Of a stretch of DNA of 64,000 nucleotides, positions 8,053-15,315 are shown piece by piece (position 1 is the stretch's first letter; each line of letters begins with the position of its first letter). The position numbers were made by a program, and so were the translations under genes. The notes below the pieces were generated by a model that was not told where the DNA came from, did not search any database, and worked only from the letters and a program-made list of their open reading frames with translations. The stretch is from JADGRB01 sp036267635 (GTDB taxonomy: Bacteria; Myxococcota_A; Polyangia; Fen-1088), in assembly GCA_036267635.1 (NCBI GenBank), contig DATAVR010000047.1, forward strand, positions 66,812-130,811, given 5' to 3'.

Positions 8053-9092
8053 CACAAGAAGCTTAGCGACAGGCCGGCTGTCGCGCCGATCCAGAGGAGG
8101 GGAGTGTGCCCCACGGTGCCGGCCGGCAGCGCGAACACCGAAGGGGGAACGGGGACCACCTCGGCCGAGAGCGCGGCGAACGGCGCGAGCGGGGCGCGCG
8201 CGGCATGAACGCCGACGCCGATGCGCAGGCCGACCTCGAGCGCCGTCTGCGACCTCGGGCTGGCGAGATCGAGCGCTCGCTCGGAGAGGAGCGCCGCCGA
8301 CAGGCCGATTTCGCCGTAGCGCTCGAACCGGGGCCCCAGGAGGCGCGCGCGCACGCCGGCGTCGAGCGGCAGCCGCCACTGTCGCAGCCGCACCCCGCCG
8401 ACCGTGTTGTCGACGGGCAGGAGAGCCAGCAGGCCCACCTCGGGACCGAACCGATGGCGCCCGCCCGACCAGCGCAGCTCCGCCCCGACCTGGCCGACGT
8501 GATCGTCGGGCCCGACGCCGCCCAGCGCGGTCGCGCCCAGATCGAGGCGGGCCACCGGGAAGACCGCCGGCGCCGGCGCGGCCGCGGGCGCCGGCGGAGA
8601 GAAGACCGGCGGCGGCGTTCGGACGACCGGCGCCGGGGGGACCACCGGCGCGGGCGGCGGCGTGGGCGTCATGGCCAGCTGGGCCGGATCGATCGCCAGC
8701 GCCACGAACACCGCCGAGATACGAGCCCGGTAGGCGCAGTCGCGGCTCTCGTCCCGGTACTCGCGCGTCTGACCGGCGGCGATGATCCGGTAGGGGATCC
8801 CGAGGTCGACGATCTCGACCACGGGTGTCTTACTGGTCCTGTTGCTCTTGCCGACGGCGCCGAGGCGGGCTTCCAGGCGGTCGCGCGGCACCAGCGTCAC
8901 GAGCTCCGCCCACACGGCGTCGGGCCGCGGGCAGCTGCTGGGGCCGCCGATCACGGACGAGGGATCGAGAGCCGGCGCAGTGGGCGATGTCGGCGTCGGC
9001 AGGGGCGTGTCCGCGGCGCGCGCCGGGACGAATCCGAGGCCGAGCAGCGCCGCGGTGGTCAAGCCCGCGCGGCGGAGGACCTCTTCACGCAC
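8052..9092 (-). CDS. Exported hypothetical protein with Pro-rich centre and beta-rich C-terminus
   Basis: Encodes 346 residues from GTG 9092; a TTG 24 bases further upstream also keeps the frame. The GTG is preferred because it gives a clean signal peptide (LTTAALLGLGFVPARA) and because a TATCGT hexamer sits 6 bases before it. An N-terminal domain of about 110 residues with two Cys is followed by a Pro/Ala-rich linker (about residues 145-190). The C-terminal part has alternating hydrophobic strands of outer-membrane or surface beta type. The architecture resembles myxobacterial proteins with a periplasmic N-domain and a barrel-like tail. I do not recognise a function. Confidence 0.7.
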   Translation of the reverse strand: MREEVLRRAGLTTAALLGLGFVPARAADTPLPTPTSPTAPALDPSSVIGGPSSCPRPDAVWAELVTLVPRDRLEARLGAVGKSNRTSKTPVVEIVDLGIPYRIIAAGQTREYRDESRDCAYRARISAVFVALAIDPAQLAMTPTPPPAPVVPPAPVVRTPPPVFSPPAPAAAPAPAVFPVARLDLGATALGGVGPDDHVGQVGAELRWSGGRHRFGPEVGLLALLPVDNTVGGVRLRQWRLPLDAGVRARLLGPRFERYGEIGLSAALLSERALDLASPRSQTALEVGLRIGVGVHAARAPLAPFAALSAEVVPVPPSVFALPAGTVGHTPLLWIGATAGLSLSFL

Positions 9093-9098
9093 CGGGCC

Positions 9099-9104
9099 AC
9101 GATA
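9099..9104 (-). promoter_or_regulatory. -10-like TATCGT before the 9092 start
   Basis: TATCGT on the minus strand ends 6 bases before the GTG at 9092, with no ribosome binding site. It is part of the leaderless pattern seen across the window. Confidence 0.35.
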
Positions 9105-9150
9105 TCCGAATCGCAACCGGTTGGGCGAGACGTTGGCGCGCGCGCTCGGC

Positions 9151-9156
9151 TACAAT
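9151..9156 (+). promoter_or_regulatory. -10-like TACAAT before the ECF sigma gene
   Basis: TACAAT ends 11 bases before the ATG at 9168. No Shine-Dalgarno sequence is present. A TTGGCG at 9133-9138 is too close (12-base spacer) to be a normal -35. Confidence 0.4.
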
Positions 9157-9167
9157 CGGGGCCGGCC

Positions 9168-9770
9168 ATGAAGGTTTTGGCGAGAGCCCGCCCTAGTAAG
9201 AGTGGGCATGCAGCACTCCGGTCGCCGGGCTTCCCGCAGGACTTCCGCGCCTTCTACGACCTCTGGTTCGAGGAGGTCGCGCGCTGGATTCGTGCGCTCG
9301 GCGGCGCCGACGCCGATCGCGACGACACCGTGCAAGAGGTCTTCCTGGTCGTGCGCCGCAGGCTCGAGGCCTTCGACGGCGTCAACCCGGCCGGCTGGCT
9401 CTATCGGATCACGAGGCGGCAGGTGCGCGACTTTCGCCGCCGCAGCTGGGTCAAGCACATCTTCACCCGGCGGCGGGTCGAGGACCTGGACGCCCTCCAA
9501 CATGATGGCGGCGGTCCGGCCGCCGCGCTCGAGCGCAAGGAAGACCAGCGGGTGCTGCTGGCGATCCTGGGGAAGATCCGCGAGGAGCGGCGCACGGCCT
9601 TCGTGCTGTTCGAGATCGAGGGCCTCTCGGGCGACGAGATCGCCCGAATCCAAAGCATTCCGCTCAACACTGTCTGGACGCGCCTCTATCACGCGCGCAA
9701 GGACTTCCTCGCGCTCTCCGCGAAGTTCCGCGAGGCGCAGCTTCGGGCCAGGGGCGATGCGGGGCGCTAG
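9168..9770 (+). CDS. ECF-type RNA polymerase sigma factor
   Basis: Encodes 200 residues with the two domains of an extracytoplasmic-function sigma factor. Region 2 is around FRAFYDLWFEEVARWIRALG...DDTVQEVFLVV and GWLYRITRRQVRDFRRR. Region 4 is FVLFEIEGLSGDEIARIQ followed by NTVWTRLYHARKDF, a helix-turn-helix. It should direct RNA polymerase to a small stress regulon. The gene 15 bases downstream encodes a membrane protein that may be its regulator, though that protein lacks the usual zinc-finger anti-sigma motif. It is divergent from the exported-protein pair, with a 75-base intergenic region. Confidence 0.93.
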   Translation: MKVLARARPSKSGHAALRSPGFPQDFRAFYDLWFEEVARWIRALGGADADRDDTVQEVFLVVRRRLEAFDGVNPAGWLYRITRRQVRDFRRRSWVKHIFTRRRVEDLDALQHDGGGPAAALERKEDQRVLLAILGKIREERRTAFVLFEIEGLSGDEIARIQSIPLNTVWTRLYHARKDFLALSAKFREAQLRARGDAGR

Positions 9771-9785
9771 GCGCAGGGGGACGCG

Positions 9786-10574
9786 ATGAGGCGGGACGAC
9801 GATCCATCTCGGCTGTCGGACGATGAGGGGCTCGATCCCTGGCTCGTCGGCCTTCTACGCTCGACGGGCCCCTACAAGTCGCCGCCGGGGCGAAAGCAGC
9901 GCGTGCTGTTGAGCCTGGGCCGTTCGACCGGTCGTCGCGCGCCGTTCGTCTTGCGACCGGCGATCGCTGTAGGGGTCTTGATCGGGTGCGGCGCGTTCGC
10001 CAGCGCGGCGCTCGGGCCGTGGCGCGGGTGGATTGACCGTACTTATGAGCGGCTCGTTCCCTCGTCGGCGGCGACCGCGGCGTCGTCCGCCGGTGAACGG
10101 GCGCGCGCCCGTCGGTCGATCGCGGCGCCGACCGTGGCGCTCGTCGGGCCGCCCAGGCTGACCGCGCCGGTGCCGGCCGCACCGCCGCCCTCGCCTTCGT
10201 TTGCGCCGGCCAGCCGCGAGCTGGTGGCGCCGCCGCACGCGCATCATGTGGCGCCGCCCGCGCCGTCGGCCCCGGCGGGACGGGCACAGGTAGAGCGGGC
10301 GCAGCCACAGGCACAGACAGAAGAAGAGACGCAAATCGTGCTCGAGGGGATGCGGGCGCTCCGGCTGGACAAGAACCCGGTGCGCGCGCGTGCGCTGCTC
10401 GCCCGATACCTCGAGCGCCGCCCCAACGGCGCGCTGGCCGAGGAGGCGCTGGCTCTTTCGATCGAGGCCGCCGTGGCCCACCACGATGCCGATGCGGCCA
10501 CCCTCGGGGCGCGCTACGTTCGGCGGTATCCGGCCGGGCGTTTCACCGCATTGGCCCTCCAGTCCCAGCGCTGA
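9786..10574 (+). CDS. Membrane protein with Pro/Ala-rich linker and TPR-like tail, possible sigma-factor partner
   Basis: Encodes 262 residues. A cytoplasmic N-terminus of about 55 residues leads into one hydrophobic segment (PAIAVGVLIGCGAFASAALG). A Pro/Ala-rich linker follows, then a helical C-terminal domain (ALLARYLERRPNGALAEEAL and RYVRRYPAGRFTALAL) that resembles the TPR-like repeats of envelope proteins. It lies 15 bases after the ECF sigma gene, and this membrane-spanning position suits an anti-sigma factor. The HxxxCxxC zinc motif is missing, so that role is only inferred from context. Confidence 0.65.
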   Translation: MRRDDDPSRLSDDEGLDPWLVGLLRSTGPYKSPPGRKQRVLLSLGRSTGRRAPFVLRPAIAVGVLIGCGAFASAALGPWRGWIDRTYERLVPSSAATAASSAGERARARRSIAAPTVALVGPPRLTAPVPAAPPPSPSFAPASRELVAPPHAHHVAPPAPSAPAGRAQVERAQPQAQTEEETQIVLEGMRALRLDKNPVRARALLARYLERRPNGALAEEALALSIEAAVAHHDADAATLGARYVRRYPAGRFTALALQSQR

Positions 10575-10617
10575 GCGCCCGCCTTTTCGGTGCTCCGGCG
10601 GACGAATTTTTGAAGAT

Positions 10618-10658
10618 CGGTGGGGGAAGCTGCCCTTTTGCCCACGACCCCCCCACCG
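10618..10658 (+). promoter_or_regulatory. Inverted repeat in the leader of the GH-A lipoprotein gene
   Basis: CGGTGGGGG and CCCCCACCG form a perfect 9-base inverted repeat around a 23-base loop, 29 bases before the next ATG. There is no T-tract, so a simple intrinsic terminator is unlikely. It may be an RNA hairpin in the leader or an operator. Confidence 0.35.
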
Positions 10659-10686
10659 TGGCCGTGACCTGTCTTACGGAGGAACT

Positions 10687-12393
10687 ATGAAGTCAGCCCG
10701 CGTACTTCCGCTGATATTGACCCTGGCGCTTGGCGCCTGCGCGACGCCCGAGAGCATCGACGATGACGCCGGAACGGGCGCCGGCGGCGCCTCCAACGAG
10801 GGCGGGAGCAGCGGCGCGAAGGGTGGCGCCACCGGCAGCGGCGGGACGACCGGCAGCGGTGGGACGACCGCGACCGGCGGGACCGTCGGTGAAGGCGGCA
10901 ACACGGGCAGCGGTGGGACGACCGCGACCGGCAGTGGCGGCGGCACCGGGAACGGCGGCACCACCGGCCACGGCGGAACGACGGGCAGCGGCGGAGCGAC
11001 GGGCAGCGGCGGAGCGACCGCGACCGGGGGCACGACGGGCAGCGGCGGGACCACCGGCAGCGGTGGCGCGACCGGCAGCGGTGGCGCGACCGGCAGCGGT
11101 GGCGCCACTGGTAAGGGCGGGACGACCGGCAGTGGCGGGACGACCGGCAGTGGCGGGACGACCGCCACCGGCGGCGCGACGGGTACGGGCGGTGCGACCG
11201 GGACCGGCGGGACGACCGGTAAGGGTGGCGCGACCGGCGCCGGCGGGACCACGGCGACCGGGGGGACGACGGGCAAAGGTGGCGCCACCGGCACCGGGGG
11301 AGCGACCGGAACCGGCGGGACCGGCACGGGCGGAACGACCGGGACCGGCGGCGCGACGGGCACGGGCGGCACCGGCACGGGCGGCACCGGCAGCAACGCG
11401 GTCTGCAAGTTCGCGAGCGGCCTGAACGTCGCCTGGGTGAACTTCGCCAACGACATCCCCAACCCGAACCTCACGACCTTCAAGACGATCTTCACCAACA
11501 GCGCCGCGGTGGGGGGACGCGTGATCCGCTGGTGGCTCCACACCAACGGCACGGTGACGCCCGGTTACGATTCGAGCGGGATGGCCAAGGCGCTCACCTC
11601 CGGCGCCCTCAATGACGTCGTCAACCTGGCCAACGCCGCGCACACGGCAGGCGTGGCGCTCAACATCAGTCTCTGGTCGTTCGACATGTTGCAGGGGGGC
11701 GAGAACATCTCGACCACGCTGCGCACCCAGAACCAAAATCTGCTGACCGTCGACGCCAACCGGAACGCTTACGTGACCAACGTGCTCGTTCCGCTGGTCA
11801 CCGCGCTCAAGGGGAACGCCGGCGTCTACTCGTACGAGATCTTCAACGAGCCCGAGGGGATGACCACCCAGCACGGCTGGACCACGGCCAACGGCGGCAC
11901 CGAGGTCGACCAGAAGTACATCCAGAAGACGGTCAACGTGCTCGCGGCGGCCATTCACTCGACCGACCCCAACGCGCGCGTGACGAGCGGCGCGCAGACC
12001 TTCGGAACCTGTTCGAACGCCAGCGGGGGAACCAACCTCTACTCGAACAGCGCGCTCACCGCCGCCGGCGGGATGTCGAACGGGACGCTCGACTTCTACG
12101 AAGTCCACTACTACACCTCGAACGGATCGGGCGTTTCCTGTTTCACGCACCCGGCGTCCAACTGGAAGCTCGACAAGAACGTGGTGATGGGCGAGTTCTA
12201 CGCCATCACCACCGACGGCGTGAACGGGCCCGATACGTACACCTCGCTCTATAACAACGGCTACAACGGGGCCTGGGCCTGGAACTACACGACCAACGAC
12301 GACAGCGGCACCACGACCGACTGGCCGACGATGAAGACGCCGATGCAGAACCTCTACACGGCGCAGATGGCGACGCTGAACGCCTGCCCCTGA
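10687..12393 (+). CDS. Lipoprotein glycoside hydrolase of clan GH-A (cellulase/mannanase type)
   Basis: Encodes 568 residues. GGAGG at 10678 sets ATG 10687. The lipobox LALGAC places the lipidated Cys at residue 18. Residues about 30-237 are a low-complexity Gly/Thr/Ser linker. From residue 239 a TIM-barrel-like domain begins (VCKFASGLNVAWVNF). YEIFNEPEG holds the probable acid/base Glu at 388, and VVMGEFYA holds the probable nucleophile Glu at 503, which is the GH-A (GH5-like) arrangement. Endo-beta-mannanase or a related endoglycanase is most likely, acting outside the cell on plant or fungal polysaccharide. A beta-mannosidase gene at the far end of the window would suit a mannan diet, but the two are not linked. 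Confidence 0.78.
   Translation: MKSARVLPLILTLALGACATPESIDDDAGTGAGGASNEGGSSGAKGGATGSGGTTGSGGTTATGGTVGEGGNTGSGGTTATGSGGGTGNGGTTGHGGTTGSGGATGSGGATATGGTTGSGGTTGSGGATGSGGATGSGGATGKGGTTGSGGTTGSGGTTATGGATGTGGATGTGGTTGKGGATGAGGTTATGGTTGKGGATGTGGATGTGGTGTGGTTGTGGATGTGGTGTGGTGSNAVCKFASGLNVAWVNFANDIPNPNLTTFKTIFTNSAAVGGRVIRWWLHTNGTVTPGYDSSGMAKALTSGALNDVVNLANAAHTAGVALNISLWSFDMLQGGENISTTLRTQNQNLLTVDANRNAYVTNVLVPLVTALKGNAGVYSYEIFNEPEGMTTQHGWTTANGGTEVDQKYIQKTVNVLAAAIHSTDPNARVTSGAQTFGTCSNASGGTNLYSNSALTAAGGMSNGTLDFYEVHYYTSNGSGVSCFTHPASNWKLDKNVVMGEFYAITTDGVNGPDTYTSLYNNGYNGAWAWNYTTNDDSGTTTDWPTMKTPMQNLYTAQMATLNACP
10830..11396 (+). repeat. Low-complexity Gly/Thr/Ser-coding repeat
   Basis: Degenerate 9- to 18-base units coding GSGGTT, GTGGAT and similar run for over 560 bases inside the glycoside hydrolase gene. 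They form the flexible spacer between the lipid anchor and the catalytic domain. Several neighbouring units are identical, which indicates expansion by slippage. Confidence 0.9.
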
Positions 12394-12398
12394 CCGCG

Positions 12399-12404
12399 TA
12401 GACT
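12399..12404 (+). promoter_or_regulatory. -10-like TAGACT before the 12411 gene
   Basis: TAGACT ends 6 bases before the GTG at 12411, with no ribosome binding site between. Another candidate leaderless start. Confidence 0.35.
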
Positions 12405-12410
12405 AACGGC

Positions 12411-12986
12411 GTGCAACCGACGGCGCGGAAACGTACCCGGCTCGTCGCCGGCCTCGTCATCCTCGGTGGCGTCGGGGTGGGCGCGGCGGTCTTTTCGCGC
12501 GCCAAGCCGGTGCCGAGCGCGCCACCGTCCGTCGAGCAACCGGCCCCGGCCGCCGCGCCGCCCGCGCTCGAAGCGCCGCCGCCCGCGCCACCGCCTGCCG
12601 CGCCCCATCCGCCGGGCCCCGATCGGTCACCCTCGACCACCGCCCCGCTGCCGGCGGCGGGGTCGGAGGCGGCGGCGCCGCTCAACGAGGCGGTGTTGAT
12701 GGCGCGGCTTCGCCGGGTCGCCGGCAGCGACTTCCCGCTCGCCGTCGAGCTGGCCCGTGCCGGGAACCGCCGTTTCCCCGGCAGCCCAGACGCGCCCGAG
12801 CGCGCGTCGATTCTGATTCACGCGCTGGCGGCCGAGGGGATGGCCACAGAGGCGCGCGGCGAGGCCGAGTATGCCGTCAACCATTATCCCGATTCGTCGT
12901 GGGTGCAGGAGATCGAGGGGTTTACCGGCGCTCATCGCCACCGAAATGTGGTGCTGACCGACGGCGGCGTCATTCAAGCGCAGTAG
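12411..12986 (+). CDS. Membrane-anchored protein with Pro-rich linker and TPR-like domain
   Basis: Encodes 191 residues from GTG. A basic N-terminus precedes one membrane segment (LVAGLVILGGVGVGAAVF), then about 60 residues rich in Pro and Ala. The C-terminal helical domain contains GNRRFPGSPDAPERASIL and EYAVNHYPDSSWV, similar to envelope TPR proteins. The layout is the same as the gene at 9786 (membrane segment, linker, TPR-like tail), so the two may have related envelope roles. No function can be assigned. It sits 17 bases after the glycoside hydrolase and 38 bases before pyk. Confidence 0.7.
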   Translation: MQPTARKRTRLVAGLVILGGVGVGAAVFSRAKPVPSAPPSVEQPAPAAAPPALEAPPPAPPPAAPHPPGPDRSPSTTAPLPAAGSEAAAPLNEAVLMARLRRVAGSDFPLAVELARAGNRRFPGSPDAPERASILIHALAAEGMATEARGEAEYAVNHYPDSSWVQEIEGFTGAHRHRNVVLTDGGVIQAQ

Positions 12987-13011
12987 CCGATCGCTCGCGG
13001 GGCCGCTGGAG

Positions 13012-13017
13012 TAAAGT
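13012..13017 (+). promoter_or_regulatory. -10-like TAAAGT before pyk
   Basis: TAAAGT ends 7 bases before the pyk ATG at 13025. No Shine-Dalgarno sequence is seen. Candidate leaderless promoter. Confidence 0.35.
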
Positions 13018-13024
13018 CCGGGCG

Positions 13025-14365
13025 ATGTCCGAACGCCGCACGAAGATCATCGCCACCGTCGGGCCCGCGCAGGATCCGCCCGGCGCGCTCGAGCGCCTGC
13101 TCGACGCGGGCGTCGACCTCTTGCGCGTGAATCTGTCGCACGCGCCGCCGCGCGCGCAGGCGGCCCGGGTCCGCCGCGCGCGCGCCCATCGCCCCGACGT
13201 CGCCGTGCTGGTCGATCTGGCGGGCCCCAAGCTGCGCCTGGCCGATCTTCCCGCCGACCTGAACGTCAAGATGGGAGACGTGCTGACGCTGGGGGCCGGC
13301 GGCGTGCCGGTCGGCGATCCGTCGCTCTACGATCGCGTGAGCGTCGGCGATCCGATCTTCATCGCCGACGGCACGATAGATCTCGTCGTCACCGAGGTCC
13401 GCGCCGATCGGGTGGTCTGCCAGGTTCGGGTCGGCGGCATGCTGCGCTCCCGCAAGGGGATCAACCTGCCGCGCGACGGCTCGTCGCTCCCCGCGCTCAC
13501 CGACAAGGATCGCGCCGACCTGGCTGACCTCGACGTGCTGGCGCCCGACTTCGTGGCGATCTCGTACGTCCGCCACGAGCGCGATATCGCCGAGGCGCGG
13601 GGGCTCACCAAGCTGCCGCTGGTGGCGAAGATCGAGAAGCAGCAGGCGCTCGAACGGCTGGACGCCATCGTCGCGGCCGCCGACGCCATCATGGTGGCGC
13701 GCGGCGATCTGGGGGTGGAGATCCCCATCGAGCGGGTGCCGGCCACGCAGAAGCGGATCATCCGCGCCGCCAACCGCGCCGGGCGGCCGGTCATCACCGC
13801 GACGCAGATGTTGATGTCGATGGTCTCGAGCCCGCTGCCGACCCGCGCCGAGGTGACCGACGTGGCGAACGCCGTGCTCGACGGGACCGACGCGGTGATG
13901 CTCTCCGAGGAGACGGCGGTCGGGCACGATCCGCCCGCCGCGGTGAACATGATGATCCGCCTCCTGGTCGAGACCGAGCCGCTCCTGCCGCCGCACGAGG
14001 GGCCGGTCCGCTCGGAGATGGCCAACGCGCTCGCCCACGCGGCGGCCAACCTGGCGGACGATCTCGACGCTGCCGCCATCATCGTCCCCACGCGGACCGG
14101 CGACAGCGCGCAGCGCCTGGCCGCCTTTCGACCGCGCCGGCCGATCCTCGCCTACAGCCGGGTGTCGGAGACGACGCGCCGGCTGCACCTGACCTGGGGC
14201 GTGCGCGCCATCGAGCTGCCGGTCGCGGAGGGGAGCGATCCATTGTCAGCGACGCTGGAGGCCGCGCGCCGGGACCTGCCGCCCGGCTCGCGCGCGGTGC
14301 TGCTGGACATCGCGCCCCGGGGGGCCGTCGCGGTGCCGTCGCTGGTCAACGCGATCACCTTTTGA
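13025..14365 (+). CDS. pyk: Pyruvate kinase
   Basis: Encodes 446 residues, compact compared with the usual 470-580. RTKIIATVGPA opens the barrel and LVDLAGPKLRLADL is the substrate-side strand. LVAKIEKQQALERL carries the catalytic Lys. MVARGDLGVEIPIERVPATQK and VITATQMLMSM form the metal and ADP site. The final glycolytic step, phosphoenolpyruvate plus ADP to pyruvate plus ATP, is expected. The C-terminal domain (about residues 330-446) is present but short, so allosteric control may be reduced. The KirBac channel gene follows after 35 bases. Confidence 0.95.
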   Translation: MSERRTKIIATVGPAQDPPGALERLLDAGVDLLRVNLSHAPPRAQAARVRRARAHRPDVAVLVDLAGPKLRLADLPADLNVKMGDVLTLGAGGVPVGDPSLYDRVSVGDPIFIADGTIDLVVTEVRADRVVCQVRVGGMLRSRKGINLPRDGSSLPALTDKDRADLADLDVLAPDFVAISYVRHERDIAEARGLTKLPLVAKIEKQQALERLDAIVAAADAIMVARGDLGVEIPIERVPATQKRIIRAANRAGRPVITATQMLMSMVSSPLPTRAEVTDVANAVLDGTDAVMLSEETAVGHDPPAAVNMMIRLLVETEPLLPPHEGPVRSEMANALAHAAANLADDLDAAAIIVPTRTGDSAQRLAAFRPRRPILAYSRVSETTRRLHLTWGVRAIELPVAEGSDPLSATLEAARRDLPPGSRAVLLDIAPRGAVAVPSLVNAITF

Positions 14366-14388
14366 GAAATCACGGGCGTGAAGTGAAG

Positions 14389-14394
14389 TAACGT
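14389..14394 (+). promoter_or_regulatory. -10-like TAACGT before the KirBac gene
   Basis: TAACGT ends 6 bases before the GTG at 14401, again without a ribosome binding site. Confidence 0.3.
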
Positions 14395-14400
14395 CCCGCC

Positions 14401-15300
14401 GTGCATCGCGCCGACGAGGTCAAGCGGATCCGCGAACCGGGCGCCGACTACGAGATCCGGATCGTCGGCGATCGCCGGATGCCGCTGCGCGACTTCTACC
14501 ACGCGCTCCTGGAGCGCCCCTGGTGGGTCAGCATCGCGGCCATCAGCGGCGCCTTCCTCTTCGCCAACGTGATCTTCGGCCTCGCCTACCTGATCGTGGG
14601 TGGCGTGGCGCACGCGCGGCCGGAGTCGTTCCGCGACGCCTTCTTCTTCAGCGTGCAGACGATGGGGACGGTCGGCTACGGCGCGATGTTCCCCGATTCG
14701 ACCGGCGCCAACCTGGTGGTCACCACGGAGGCGATCACCGGGCTCACGCTGACCGCGCTGGCGACCGGCCTCGTGTTCGCCAAGTTCTCGCGCTCGACGG
14801 CGCGGCTCATCTTCACCGAGAAGGCGACCATCGCCCCGCTGAACGGGGTCCCCACGCTCTCGCTCCGGCTGGGGAACGAGCGCGGGAACCAGATCGTCGA
14901 CGCCCAGCTCAAGGTGGTGCTGGTGCGCACCGAGCAGACCAGCGAGGGAAAGCTCTTCTACCGGATGCTCGATCTGCCGCTCACCCGCCAGCGCGCGCTG
15001 TCGCTGTCGCGCTCCTGGAACGCGCTCCACGTCATCGATCGGGAGAGCCCGCTTTTCGGCGAGACCCCGGCGTCGCTGGCGGCCAAGGAGGTCGAGCTGC
15101 AGGTGCAGGTGATCGGGCTCGATGACGCGACGATGCAGATGGTGCACGGTGGCCACCGCTACTTCGCGCGCGACATCCTCTGGGGGCACCGGCTCGCCGA
15201 CGTTCTCAGCGAGACGCCCGACGGTCACCTGCTGCTCGACCTGCGCAAGTTCCACGAGGTCGAACCGACCGAGCCGTCGGCGGAGTTCCCTTACCCGTAG
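14401..15300 (+). CDS. Inward-rectifier-type potassium channel (KirBac family)
   Basis: Encodes 299 residues from GTG. A slide-helix region (RMPLRDFYHALLERPWWVS) leads into membrane helix 1 (residues about 42-66). The pore helix FFFSVQTMG and selectivity filter TVGYG (residues 90-94) follow, then membrane helix 2 (about 100-124). The cytoplasmic C-terminal half has the immunoglobulin-like Kir fold (PTLSLRLGNERGNQIVDAQLKV and YFARDILWGHRLADVL). This is the full KirBac architecture. It should pass K+ as a homotetramer in the inner membrane, gated by the cytoplasmic domain. It is not obviously co-transcribed with pyk. Confidence 0.93.
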   Translation: MHRADEVKRIREPGADYEIRIVGDRRMPLRDFYHALLERPWWVSIAAISGAFLFANVIFGLAYLIVGGVAHARPESFRDAFFFSVQTMGTVGYGAMFPDSTGANLVVTTEAITGLTLTALATGLVFAKFSRSTARLIFTEKATIAPLNGVPTLSLRLGNERGNQIVDAQLKVVLVRTEQTSEGKLFYRMLDLPLTRQRALSLSRSWNALHVIDRESPLFGETPASLAAKEVELQVQVIGLDDATMQMVHGGHRYFARDILWGHRLADVLSETPDGHLLLDLRKFHEVEPTEPSAEFPYP

Positions 15301-15315
15301 CGCGCAGGGCGCCGG

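Noticed and set aside
10618..10658. Intrinsic terminator of the 9786 gene
   Set aside because: The hairpin has a large loop and no T-tract. It is listed as a regulatory inverted repeat instead.
10830..11396. Possible CRISPR-like or satellite array
   Set aside because: The units are in-frame Gly/Thr codons without spacers, inside a lipoprotein gene.
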